A DNA stretch of 36,143 nt, taken from the NCBI GenBank assembly GCA_947175245.1, contig CAMWLW010000001.1:1-36143 (forward strand), given 5' to 3'. Origin of the DNA: an uncultured Bacteroidales bacterium. GTDB lineage: Bacteria; Bacteroidota; Bacteroidia; Bacteroidales; Muribaculaceae. The notes beneath the pieces are model-generated. The model was not told where the DNA came from. It was given only the letters and a program-made list of their open reading frames with translations, and searched no databases. This document shows positions 24,875-33,224 of this stretch, piece after piece (within the stretch, counting starts at the first letter, position 1; each line of letters starts with the position of its first letter). Position numbers and translations under genes: made by a program.

Positions 24875-27277
24875 TCAGAGTCTCACCGTGGTGCTCTTAC
24901 CCGTGTAACTGATTGTTTTCGATTTATTCTTACCAATGGTTCGCAGGTTAAAAATACGTTTAAACGGAGCGCCCGCGTATGTGCCGCCGTCGTCGCGTAT
25001 GGTGAGCTCGCGACGGCGGTCGTTCCACGTGAATGTGACACGCTGACACTCACCGTTCTCAAAGTCGTAGTTATCACCGGCATCGGCATACAGCACAAAC
25101 TCGGCATCGGCGCCGGGATAGACTGTCACAGTGAGCAAACGGCCGCCAAGCTGACCGCTGTGCTGCACTGGCGCGGCGGTAGGAATGATGCTGCCGGCCC
25201 TGACAAAGACGGGGATAACATCGACGGGCGACGCAGCGGTCACCGAGCGGCCGCCGTCATAGCGCGCGCCTGTGTGATAATCTATCCAGCCGCCGGGCAC
25301 GGCGGGCAGATAGACCTCGCGGGCATCAACGCCGGGATAAGTGACGGGGCAAACCATCATGTCGCCGAACATATACTGGTCTTTGATGTCGTAAACAGCG
25401 GTATCGCCCGCGAAATCGAACGCCAGCGGACGCGCCATCGTGTAGTCGCCGCCGTGCTGCATGGCCGCCATGCTGTAGATGTAGGGGAGCAGCGTGTAGC
25501 GTGTATTTATCATTTTCAGGATGGCGTCATACCAAGTGGTGCCGGGCTCGCCGAACCGCCATATCTCGCGCGGAGTGTCGGTGCCGTGACTGCGCAGCAC
25601 GGGCAGGAATGTAGCCCACTGGAACATGCGGGTATAAAATTCCTTGTAATTATCGTCGGACACACCGTCGGGGAACTCACCCTTGTAGAACCAACGGGGA
25701 TCGTCGCGGGTGAAGAAGCAACCGACATCGACCGTCCAGTAGGGGTTGCCCGTGGCCATGTAGTTGAGGCCGGCGGGAATCTGCTGACGGAAAGACTCCC
25801 ACGAGGCGTGTGTGTCGCCGTTCCACACAATCGTGCCGTAACGCTGCTGTCCGGCAAACGTAGAGCGCGTGAGGTTGACGACACGCTTGCGGTCGGTGGC
25901 CTGACGCTGATGCTCATAGATGCCGCGCGAGTGATTGAGCGAATACAGGCATGCGCGGCCGGCACCGAGCGTCTCGGACAAGATTTGGTCGTTCAGGAGC
26001 CAACGGCGGTAATGGTCGTCGCGCGAATAGGGGCGGCCGTTCTCGTCGGGTTCGGGCAATTGGTTCCAGTCGCCGTCGAGCGGCTCGCTGCTGTCACACC
26101 ACCAGGCGTCGAACCCGTTACTGAAGAACTCATTGTAGGCATACTCCCAGTAGAGATCGCGGGCGGCAGGGTTGAAAGCGTCATAGACCGAGTGCTCGAG
26201 CATGTAGCCGTGCGCGCGGAAGTCCTGCTCCTCGGGGCAATACTGGGGGTTGGCCCAGATGCTGACCATGAGCTTCGCGTCGAGAGCATGAACCGAATCA
26301 GCCAACGCCTTGGGGTCGGGATAGAAATCGCGGTTCATTTTCATATAGCCCCACCCCTGTGGCCAGTAGTTCCAGTCCTGCACTATCATGTCGAGGGGCA
26401 CCCGGCGCCGACGGTATTCACGGACGGTGCCGATGATATCGTCAGATGACACATAGCGTTCCTTAGACTGAATGTAGCCGAAAAGATAGAGCGGCATCAT
26501 CGACACGTCGCCCGTGAGATAACGGTACCCGGCAACGACATCGCGCGGACGCGTGCCCTTGATAAAGTAGTAATCGAGTATGTCGGCGGCTTCGAGCTCC
26601 ATTCTCATTTCATAACCGACGGTATTCTCAATGGGCGAACTCTTATACTGCATTGAACAGCCGGCGTCAAAAAGGAGGCCGTAGCCGCCGGTCGAGACAA
26701 TGACCGGCACGAACGCCTTGAGATTGTGCTGGGTGAGATAGAGGGTCTTGCCGAGCAGGTTCATGTAGTCTTCCATGTGTGAGCCGAGGCCATAGATGCC
26801 CTCGCCGGCCGATGTGAGAAATCGCGCCACATACCGCGTCTTTGAGCTGACGGTATCGCGCCTGAGCACATCCTTGACCGTCACCTTGCCGTTGGCGGTG
26901 TCTTCCATGCGGGCCGACTCGTCGTCATAGACAGTGACCGTGGCAAACTCCCGGGCCGCCACGCGAGGCAGATAGGGCTGTTCGCGCAGCAGCGTGTCGC
27001 CCGTAGCGCGGTCTATGAATGAGATACCGCCGGGATAATCGGGAATCGCGACAATGAGCGAGTCGGATGTTATGACAGTGAGACCGGGGCGGCGGTCGAC
27101 AGTGACACTGACCGTGGCGGGTTCATAAACACACACACCGGTAGCGTTGTCGGTCACGGTGCCGTCGGGGTTCCACCTCACGCGCACTATCGAAGGGGTG
27201 ACGAACTCGACCAACGGCTCAGATGCAGCCGCTGCCAGACTCAGTAATGCAATAACGATAACGACAAGATGTCTCAT
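24875..27277 (-). CDS. GH31 glycosidase, 800 aa
   Basis: Second GH31 enzyme. Signal peptide MRHLVVIVIALLSLAAAA. Nucleophile D395 in DAWWCDSSEP; acid/base D488 in VWNGDTHASW; barrel motifs MIVQDWNYW, VSIWANPQY and LPVLRSHGTD. A C-terminal domain has YLPAVPGGWIDYHTGARYDG and ADAEFVLYADAGDNYDF. The WWCDSSEP form differs from the WWMDSTDP of the neighbour, so the two should prefer different aglycones or sugars. A likely internal promoter and hairpin (27300-27344) lie just upstream, so this gene may head a separately controlled sub-operon. The 535-aa plus-strand frame across it (24842-26449) is a shadow of GC-rich codon bias. Exported, probably periplasmic. Confidence 0.92.
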   Translation of the reverse strand: MRHLVVIVIALLSLAAAASEPLVEFVTPSIVRVRWNPDGTVTDNATGVCVYEPATVSVTVDRRPGLTVITSDSLIVAIPDYPGGISFIDRATGDTLLREQPYLPRVAAREFATVTVYDDESARMEDTANGKVTVKDVLRRDTVSSKTRYVARFLTSAGEGIYGLGSHMEDYMNLLGKTLYLTQHNLKAFVPVIVSTGGYGLLFDAGCSMQYKSSPIENTVGYEMRMELEAADILDYYFIKGTRPRDVVAGYRYLTGDVSMMPLYLFGYIQSKERYVSSDDIIGTVREYRRRRVPLDMIVQDWNYWPQGWGYMKMNRDFYPDPKALADSVHALDAKLMVSIWANPQYCPEEQDFRAHGYMLEHSVYDAFNPAARDLYWEYAYNEFFSNGFDAWWCDSSEPLDGDWNQLPEPDENGRPYSRDDHYRRWLLNDQILSETLGAGRACLYSLNHSRGIYEHQRQATDRKRVVNLTRSTFAGQQRYGTIVWNGDTHASWESFRQQIPAGLNYMATGNPYWTVDVGCFFTRDDPRWFYKGEFPDGVSDDNYKEFYTRMFQWATFLPVLRSHGTDTPREIWRFGEPGTTWYDAILKMINTRYTLLPYIYSMAAMQHGGDYTMARPLAFDFAGDTAVYDIKDQYMFGDMMVCPVTYPGVDAREVYLPAVPGGWIDYHTGARYDGGRSVTAASPVDVIPVFVRAGSIIPTAAPVQHSGQLGGRLLTVTVYPGADAEFVLYADAGDNYDFENGECQRVTFTWNDRRRELTIRDDGGTYAGAPFKRIFNLRTIGKNKSKTISYTGKSTTVRL

Positions 27278-27299
27278 AGGTGTGATGGCTGATAAAAAA

Positions 27300-27338
27300 T
27301 GCTCCAGGAGAATATCCCGGCGATATACTCCTGGAGCA
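27300..27338 (-). terminator. Hairpin with T6 before the 800-aa GH31 gene
   Basis: TGCTCCAGGAG (27300-27310) and CTCCTGGAGCA (27328-27338) form a perfect 11-bp stem. The loop contains ATATC/GATAT, which adds five more pairs. On the minus strand it is followed directly by TTTTTT, a classic intrinsic terminator form. It lies between GH43 (ends 27450) and GH31 (starts 27277), so it may attenuate read-through. Confidence 0.65.
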
Positions 27339-27344
27339 AAGTTA
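27337..27344 (-). promoter_or_regulatory. -7 promoter box overlapping the hairpin
   Basis: On the minus strand TAACTTTG (then C) is an exact -7 match. A TTTG lies 23 bases further upstream (near 27368-27371), longer than ideal. Transcription would start inside the hairpin arm, near 27330. Confidence 0.4.
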
Positions 27345-27449
27345 GTTTTTTAGACCCAAAATCTAAACAAATACTGTATTTTTTACATACACATTCGTAA
27401 ACTTATCTCACAAACATGTATTTAACCGTATTCACTGTGGTGTCACAGG

Positions 27450-28433
27450 TTACTCACCGCCGCCGTCGATGGTAAGAATGTGGCCGTCGGCATCGTATGT
27501 GAGCTCGCAGACCTTGAGGCTGCGCAGCCATGACTTGCCGCCCGAGGGGACGCTGTCGTGATGGAACAGGTACCACTTGCCGTCATACTCAATGATGCTG
27601 TGGTGGGTCGTCCAGCCCACGACAGGTGTCAGAATAACGCCCTGATAGACGAAGGGGCCGTAGGGGTTATCGCCGACGGCATAGCACAGCAGGTGGCTGT
27701 CGCCGGTAGAGTAAGAGAAATAATATTTACCCTTGTATTTGTGAACCCACGATGCCTCGAAGAAGCGGTGAGGGTCGTCGGCTCTAAGCGGATTGCCATG
27801 CTCGTCGACCACCTGTACGGGGCGCGGTTCCTCGGCAAACTGAAGCATGTCCTTGGTGAGGCGCACGCAACGACTCGGCAGCGACGGCTCGGCACCCTCG
27901 GGCAGCTCGGCGCTCTCGAGAGCCTTGTTGTCGCGGTAACGCTGCAACTGACCGCCCCACAGGCCGCCGAAGTAGAGGTAATACTCATCGCCCTCCTTGA
28001 GGACACATATATCCATCGAGTAGCTGCCGCGTATGGGGTCGGGCTGAGCGATGAAAGGCCCCTCTGGGCGGTCGGCGACGGCGACACCGATGCGGAAGAT
28101 GTCGTTCTTGTCCTTGAGCGGGAAGTAGAGGTAGTATTTACCGTCTTTCTCGGTGCAGTCACAGTCCCAGAGCTGGCGACCGGCCCAGGGTATGTCGGCG
28201 ATGTCGAGAGCTTTGCCATGATCGGTAACACGACCCGTCATGGGGTCACCGTCGATCGACAGGACGTGCATGTCTTTCATCACATACTGGTCGCCGTTGT
28301 CGTTCTCGACGTTCTCACACTCCCAGTCGTGAGAAGGATAGATGTATATGCGGCCATTGAACACGTGAACGCTCGGGTCGGCCATAAAATCATCGGGGAA
28401 AAGGTATCGTTTTTGTGGTTTGAGGGGTTCCAT
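27450..28433 (-). CDS. Cytoplasmic GH43 glycosidase (beta-xylosidase/arabinofuranosidase type), 327 aa
   Basis: No signal peptide: MEPLKPQKRYLFPDDFMADP leads straight into the propeller. Catalytic set: base D19 in MADPSVHVFNG, pKa-setting D141 in SMDICVL, and acid E226 in RFFEASWVHKYKGKYYF. There is no CBM, and the length is that of a bare GH43 propeller, resembling the subfamily used for intracellular xylo-oligosaccharide breakdown. Together with the GPH symporter this gives an import-then-hydrolyse route. The MITE-like palindrome sits between this gene and GH10, and a hairpin follows its stop, so its transcription may be separately tuned. The plus-strand 298-aa frame over it is a shadow. 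Confidence 0.9.
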   Translation of the reverse strand: MEPLKPQKRYLFPDDFMADPSVHVFNGRIYIYPSHDWECENVENDNGDQYVMKDMHVLSIDGDPMTGRVTDHGKALDIADIPWAGRQLWDCDCTEKDGKYYLYFPLKDKNDIFRIGVAVADRPEGPFIAQPDPIRGSYSMDICVLKEGDEYYLYFGGLWGGQLQRYRDNKALESAELPEGAEPSLPSRCVRLTKDMLQFAEEPRPVQVVDEHGNPLRADDPHRFFEASWVHKYKGKYYFSYSTGDSHLLCYAVGDNPYGPFVYQGVILTPVVGWTTHHSIIEYDGKWYLFHHDSVPSGGKSWLRSLKVCELTYDADGHILTIDGGGE

Positions 28434-28451
28434 TGCTATTATATTATAAGA

Positions 28452-28650
28452 TAAGTAACTGTTGAAAATTAAACGATATTAAGGACTACGTAACTTCGAA
28501 AACTCATCTTTTACACTATCTGCGGTCGCAAAGCGGTATAAATTCAAATACTCATCGGTCGTTTAGCTCGCTAAACTCCCTCTTCATATTTGGATTTCTC
28601 CTCGCTTTACGCCTCTCATATAGTATAAATTAATTTTCAACAGTTACTTA
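28452..28650. mobile_element. 199-bp MITE-like palindromic element
   Basis: Perfect terminal inverted repeats of 21 bp: the left begins TAAGTAACTGTTG at 28452 and the right ends CAACAGTTACTTA at 28650. The interior is itself an imperfect palindrome centred on TTTAGC-TC-GCTAAA (about 28563-28576), with ACTATCTGCGG, GCAAAGCG and AAATTCAAATA on the left mirrored by TATTTGGATTT, CGCTTTACGCC and ATATAGT on the right. The outermost TA on both sides would fit a TA target duplication. No transposase or ORF is inside. It fills nearly the whole gap between GH10 and GH43. Confidence 0.7.
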
Positions 28651-28667
28651 GTGATATCAGTTATTCA

Positions 28668-29774
28668 TTATTTGCCGGCGAGTCTCCTGGCCATGAACGG
28701 TTTCATGTTGCAGTCGCGGTCAAACATGAGTGGGTAATCGGTGCGGCCAAACATGGGGAAGTCGTTTTTCCACGACATGCCGTCGTGTGTGCCCCACCAT
28801 GTGACACGCGAGATGACATCAGAATGTTTCTTGTAGATATCCATCACGCTGTCCATGCGGGCGTTCCACTGCTCGCTCACGTCGTCGGGCAGGCCGTCTT
28901 TGTAGGGATTGAGGGCAGCCTTGAAATCAACATTGTCGGCGATGTTGGCACCCCAGTGAATGGTGGGGAGGGCCGACATGTCGAGCTCGGTAATCATCAC
29001 GTTGACCCCGGTGGCGCCGAATGTCTCGATTGACTTCTCATACTTGTCAAGGTCGGGATAGTCGAGACCTATGTGGCTCTGCATGCCGATGCCGTCGATG
29101 CGCAGGCCGCGGTCTTTCAGCTGCTTGACAAGCCTGACATAGGCATCGCGCTTGGCCGGCAGAAACATGGAGAAGTCGTTGATATAGAGCTCGGCATCGG
29201 GGTCGGCCTCGTGGGCATATTCAAACGCGAGCGGTATAAACTCCTCGCCAAGTATCTCGTAGAAGGGTGTCACGCGATATGAGCCGTCGTCCTCGATAGC
29301 CTCGTTGACGACATCCCAGCCTTTGATTTTGCCTTTGTAACGGCCTACGAGTGTGGAGATATGGGTTTTCATGCGCTGTTTGAGCACGTCGGGAGTGACA
29401 TATTCGCCCTTGTCGTCATAGACAAACCACGGGGCGAGCTGTGAATGCCACACAAGGGCATGACCGATTATCGCCATGCCGCGGTCAAGTCCATACTTGA
29501 CAAAATTGTCGGCATCGTGCCAGTAGAACACACCCTCACGAGGCTGAATCTTCTCGTGCTTCATGCAGTTCTCGGCAACAATCGAGTTAAAGTGCATGGT
29601 GATGACCGAATCGGCTTTGGGGTCGCGTCCGCTGACATGCTTAACCGGCACGGCGGCGCCTATAAGAAAGTCGTCCTTATAGTAATCCTTGACCGTCATG
29701 GGCCGGGGTTGAGAGGATGTGCAGGCCGTGTACAAAATCATCGACACGCCGCACAGGGTCAATATCTTTTTCAT
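28668..29774 (-). CDS. GH10 endo-beta-1,4-xylanase, predicted lipoprotein, 368 aa
   Basis: Cuts the xylan backbone internally with retention. The ATG at 29774 is chosen because it opens a lipoprotein signal (MKKILTLCGVSMILYTAC, Cys18). An in-frame ATG at 29816 would overlap the transporter stop and place the signal internally. The (beta/alpha)8 barrel carries acid/base E158 in GWDVVNEAIED and nucleophile E263 in VMITELDMS. HALVWHSQLAPWF and YINDFSM are further GH10 signatures. No CBM. The residues after the cysteine (TSSQPRP) lack an obvious acidic surface-export signal, so periplasmic-facing anchoring is possible. It lies 38 bases after the GPH symporter gene. Confidence 0.95.
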   Translation of the reverse strand: MKKILTLCGVSMILYTACTSSQPRPMTVKDYYKDDFLIGAAVPVKHVSGRDPKADSVITMHFNSIVAENCMKHEKIQPREGVFYWHDADNFVKYGLDRGMAIIGHALVWHSQLAPWFVYDDKGEYVTPDVLKQRMKTHISTLVGRYKGKIKGWDVVNEAIEDDGSYRVTPFYEILGEEFIPLAFEYAHEADPDAELYINDFSMFLPAKRDAYVRLVKQLKDRGLRIDGIGMQSHIGLDYPDLDKYEKSIETFGATGVNVMITELDMSALPTIHWGANIADNVDFKAALNPYKDGLPDDVSEQWNARMDSVMDIYKKHSDVISRVTWWGTHDGMSWKNDFPMFGRTDYPLMFDRDCNMKPFMARRLAGK

Positions 29775-29812
29775 CCTTAGATACAGTATATTAGTGTATT
29801 GATTAGTCAGAC

Positions 29813-31225
29813 TCAATCTTTGCCGTGACGCTCTTCGATAGCGCGGTTAATCTCGTCGATGCGCTTGTCGTCGAGCTCATATTTTGATATGATATACATG
29901 GCGACAACGAGAAGGATGGCGGGAATGACAGCCACGAGCCACAGGATGCCTTCCTGGGCGAGCGGTGTCTGCTGCTGAAGCTCGTTCATGTAGTAGGCGC
30001 CGGCCGCATTACCCACCGACATCATGGCAAACGCCGTGATGAAGAAGAGCGCAATGACACGCAGGGGACGGTTGCGGAAGAACTCTTTCCACAGGTCGCT
30101 CACGCGCACATTTTCCGACTCCTTGGCATCCATCACGACACGTTCCTTGCACTCGAAGAAGCAGAACACGAGAAGAGCGAACCCGACCACAGCATAGATG
30201 AGCATAGCGTTGAGCCATGCACCCGAGTTGACCGGCAGACCGCTCGCCTGCTCGGGAGCCGCTATATAACCCGTCCACGCGAGGACAAAGCCGGGTATCA
30301 CACCGCCAAGAGCCATGCCGGCCTTATAGAAGATGCCGGTGAGGGCGTTGACGATACCGCTGATGCGCTTGCCGTGGGTGTATTCGCCGAAACTTATTAC
30401 CTCGGGAATAAGAGCCCACATGTAGCCGGTGGCAACGATAACGCCTGTCGACTTGATGAACTGGGCGATATATATAAGCCACATATACTGCTGCATATCA
30501 AGGAATTTAGTAATGCAATAGAGCATCGCCATGCCAAAGATAGCCACCGACAGGAAGATGTAGAACATGCCTTTCTTGCCGACAGCTTTCTTAATCATTG
30601 GCACCATAGGCATGAAAATGAACGCCGGGAGAGAACCCAGTCCCATAAAGAGGGCGGTCTCAACGGGCAGTTCCTTCTGGCACGCGAGGAGCGCAATCAC
30701 GATTGGCACGCCTGCCGACACGGCAAGTCCGCCAAGATTGGCCATGAACATTCTGACCGATGTGAGTTTGGTGATCTGAGATGTATCGCGTGTAAGCGAG
30801 GCGTTGAGCGCGCCATAAGGCACATTGACAAGTGTGTAGCACATCGACAGACCGACGTAGGTGATGTAGGCATAGAGCAATGAGCCCGAGAAACCGTTCC
30901 AGAAGCAGAGTATGGCGAAGCCCGTGAGCGGGATGCCGCCAAGTATCAGATACGAGCGGTACTTGCCCAGGCCGGGATTGTGCCTGTCGACAAAGGTGCC
31001 TACAAGGGGATCCCAGATAACATCAATGATACGGACAATCAGGAACATCACCGCGGTGACGGCCGGGTCAAGACCATAGACATTGGTGTAGAAGAACAGC
31101 AGATACATGCTGATGGTCTGATAGATAAGATTCTGAGCAAGGTCGCCCGAACCAAAGCCTATACATTGAAGCATCGAGACTTTGTAAAAACCTTTGGTAC
31201 CGGCTTTTTCTGAAACGTTGGTCAT
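29813..31225 (-). CDS. GPH-family sugar:cation symporter (xyloside/oligosaccharide), 470 aa
   Basis: Twelve-helix inner-membrane transporter of the glycoside-pentoside-hexuronide:cation family (relatives of MelB, XynP, YicJ). The N-terminal signature is present: IGFGSGDLAQNLIYQ, then YTNVYGLDP and RIIDVIWDPLVGTFVDRHNPG, the loop with the conserved Asp residues involved in cation or sugar binding. LGKYRSYLILGGIPL follows as in the family. A central cytoplasmic loop and a C-terminal charged tail (DDKRIDEINRAIEERHGKD) complete it. Set between GH97 and GH10, it most likely brings xylose-containing oligosaccharides into the cytoplasm for the signal-less GH43. The substrate is inferred from context. 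Confidence 0.92.
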   Translation of the reverse strand: MTNVSEKAGTKGFYKVSMLQCIGFGSGDLAQNLIYQTISMYLLFFYTNVYGLDPAVTAVMFLIVRIIDVIWDPLVGTFVDRHNPGLGKYRSYLILGGIPLTGFAILCFWNGFSGSLLYAYITYVGLSMCYTLVNVPYGALNASLTRDTSQITKLTSVRMFMANLGGLAVSAGVPIVIALLACQKELPVETALFMGLGSLPAFIFMPMVPMIKKAVGKKGMFYIFLSVAIFGMAMLYCITKFLDMQQYMWLIYIAQFIKSTGVIVATGYMWALIPEVISFGEYTHGKRISGIVNALTGIFYKAGMALGGVIPGFVLAWTGYIAAPEQASGLPVNSGAWLNAMLIYAVVGFALLVFCFFECKERVVMDAKESENVRVSDLWKEFFRNRPLRVIALFFITAFAMMSVGNAAGAYYMNELQQQTPLAQEGILWLVAVIPAILLVVAMYIISKYELDDKRIDEINRAIEERHGKD

Positions 31226-31246
31226 GGATATTGAATTTGGTTTTGA

Positions 31247-33205
31247 TTATTGCGTAACAATCACCACACCGCCGTTACACGGTATGTTGATTTTGACTTT
31301 TCCTTTTTTGTCGGCCTTGATTTCCTTATAAGACCCGTTGAGAGTCTTGTCGTCGCTATACATACCGAGCGATGAGGCAGCCATCTCGGCGGGGAGCTGC
31401 AGTGTGGTGACTAACGGCTCGGCCTGAGCATTGATACCGGCGAGATACCAACGGTCGCCGCTGCGACGCGCCATGATGACATATCGGCCGGGATAACCGT
31501 CAATGAAGCGCACCTCGTCCCATGTCGTGGGCACGTTTTTCATGAAGTCGACCGCCCACGAGGGTGCATCGGTGAGGTTGTTGGGAGCCATGGCAAAGTG
31601 CTGGACAGGACTCTGGAACAGGACGGCGGTGGCGAGTGCAAAGACATCAGACGTCATGCGCTTGGAACCGCGCGGGCTGTTGTCGGATGAATAATACTTG
31701 TTAAGGGTGCTGCCGCCAAAGTCCATGCTGCCGACTGTGTTGCGTATGAAGGGATGGATGCAGGCATTGACAGCCTCGGCGTCACACATGCCCTGAGAGA
31801 AGTGCAGATTCTCGCTGGCGAGCACAGCCTCGCTGGCGGCATAGTTGGGATACATCCTGTCCCAGCCTCGCGGCAGTGTGCAGCCGTGAAAAATCACAAG
31901 GATGCCATAGTCGTTGGCGTCGGCAAGAATGTCGTGGTAGAGGCGCATCATGTCCTGTTTATCGCCGCCGAAGAAGTCGACCTTGATGCCGCGTATGCCG
32001 TTCTTCTGCATCCACTTCATGGCCTGGCGGCGTTTGACGATATCGTTCATGATGCCACGCGGGCCCTGGGGAGCGTCGTTCCAGCTGCCGTTGGAGTTGT
32101 ACCACAGGTAGAGGTCAACGCCGCGGCTCTTGCCGTAGCGCGCAAGCTCCTCGATACCCTCGTAACCTATCTGCGTGTCCCAAAGGGCATCGACAAGGAC
32201 TGTGCTCCAGCCCATGTCGGCGGCAAAGTCGATATAACGTTTCTGCTCGTCAAAGTTGCAGCTGGGATCCATCTTTATGATCCAGCTCCATGCTCCCTTG
32301 CCATACTCATAATCTCTTGACGGCTCATAAAGAGGAGTGACGACGTCAAACGGTATGGTGGTCTCGACGACGGGAGCAAGCGACTCACCGACGGTGACCG
32401 TGCGCCATGGAGTGTAACCGGGAAGGGCTATGGCCGCACCGGTCGAGCCGAATCCGTTCTGCTCACCGGGCTGGGCATAGGCTATCTCATAGAGACCGCC
32501 GTCCTTGCCCGTGAGGTGGGCACCGCAATAGTCGCCCGCGATGCCGGTCTCAGACACGAGCGCCCAGCCTTTGTCACCGTTGTGGAACAGACAGGGGAAC
32601 GAGTAGCCGTTACCCCACCCGTTCTTACCGGTGGTGTCGTCGAGCGTATAATTGGTCTCGTAGCTCGGGGCCGTGCGAGCAAAACCGCCCATGGGGGCAC
32701 TCTGAGGGCACAGGAACGTCGTGGTGCCCTCGGGCATTGTAAATCCAGTGGCCTCGCTCTCGACGACACAGCATAGGGTCTCGCCCTGTGGGAGCAGACG
32801 GTAACGGAACGCCAGGTTATTATCACTTACCTGCATTATGAGGTCGAACACCGGCTTGCCATCCTTGGCAAACGTTATGACGCCGCGATTGGCCGTGTAG
32901 TCGACATGGCTCGCCTTGATGTTGCCGAGCGTGTAGCTGTCGGTAACGTTCTCGACGGGCGCGGTGGCGCTGATGGCGAGCCCCCGGGATAAATCGCCTA
33001 TATTGGTGACGAGACCTAAGGGAGAGGGAAGAAGGAATGACTTGCCGTCATAGTCGACCGTATAGACAGGGGCGCCGTCGGCGTCGCTGACGGTCACGAC
33101 CGTCTTGCCGTCGGGTGATTGCAACTCATAGGTTGAAGCGCCGGCCTGAAACGACGTGGCCATTGCGGCAAAAATAAATGCAGGCAGGATAATGTTGGTT
33201 TTCAT
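31247..33205 (-). CDS. GH97 glycosidase, retaining type, 652 aa
   Basis: Start ATG 33205 (MKTNIILPAFIFAAMATSFQ) opens a signal peptide; an in-frame upstream start at 33256 would overlap the esterase gene. Architecture is that of GH97: N-terminal beta-sandwich (YELQSPDGKTVVTVS), catalytic barrel, short C-terminal sheet. The family contains inverting alpha-glucosidases (SusB) and retaining alpha-galactosidases. Here D410 in IRGIKVDFFGGDKQ sits where the retaining nucleophile is found (D415 in the characterised Bacteroides alpha-galactosidase), so a retaining enzyme is likely. In a xylan cluster, removal of alpha-galactosyl or beta-L-arabinopyranosyl decorations is a sensible role, but the substrate is inferred. 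The gap to the transporter is 21 bases. Confidence 0.9.
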   Translation of the reverse strand: MKTNIILPAFIFAAMATSFQAGASTYELQSPDGKTVVTVSDADGAPVYTVDYDGKSFLLPSPLGLVTNIGDLSRGLAISATAPVENVTDSYTLGNIKASHVDYTANRGVITFAKDGKPVFDLIMQVSDNNLAFRYRLLPQGETLCCVVESEATGFTMPEGTTTFLCPQSAPMGGFARTAPSYETNYTLDDTTGKNGWGNGYSFPCLFHNGDKGWALVSETGIAGDYCGAHLTGKDGGLYEIAYAQPGEQNGFGSTGAAIALPGYTPWRTVTVGESLAPVVETTIPFDVVTPLYEPSRDYEYGKGAWSWIIKMDPSCNFDEQKRYIDFAADMGWSTVLVDALWDTQIGYEGIEELARYGKSRGVDLYLWYNSNGSWNDAPQGPRGIMNDIVKRRQAMKWMQKNGIRGIKVDFFGGDKQDMMRLYHDILADANDYGILVIFHGCTLPRGWDRMYPNYAASEAVLASENLHFSQGMCDAEAVNACIHPFIRNTVGSMDFGGSTLNKYYSSDNSPRGSKRMTSDVFALATAVLFQSPVQHFAMAPNNLTDAPSWAVDFMKNVPTTWDEVRFIDGYPGRYVIMARRSGDRWYLAGINAQAEPLVTTLQLPAEMAASSLGMYSDDKTLNGSYKEIKADKKGKVKINIPCNGGVVIVTQ

Positions 33206-33224
33206 TAAATAACAGGTTATTTTT

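Noticed and set aside
24842..26449. 535-aa plus-strand open frame opposite the GH31 genes
   Set aside because: It lies wholly antisense to two clear GH31 genes, crosses their junction and shows no known motif; high third-position GC leaves long antisense frames open throughout this window.
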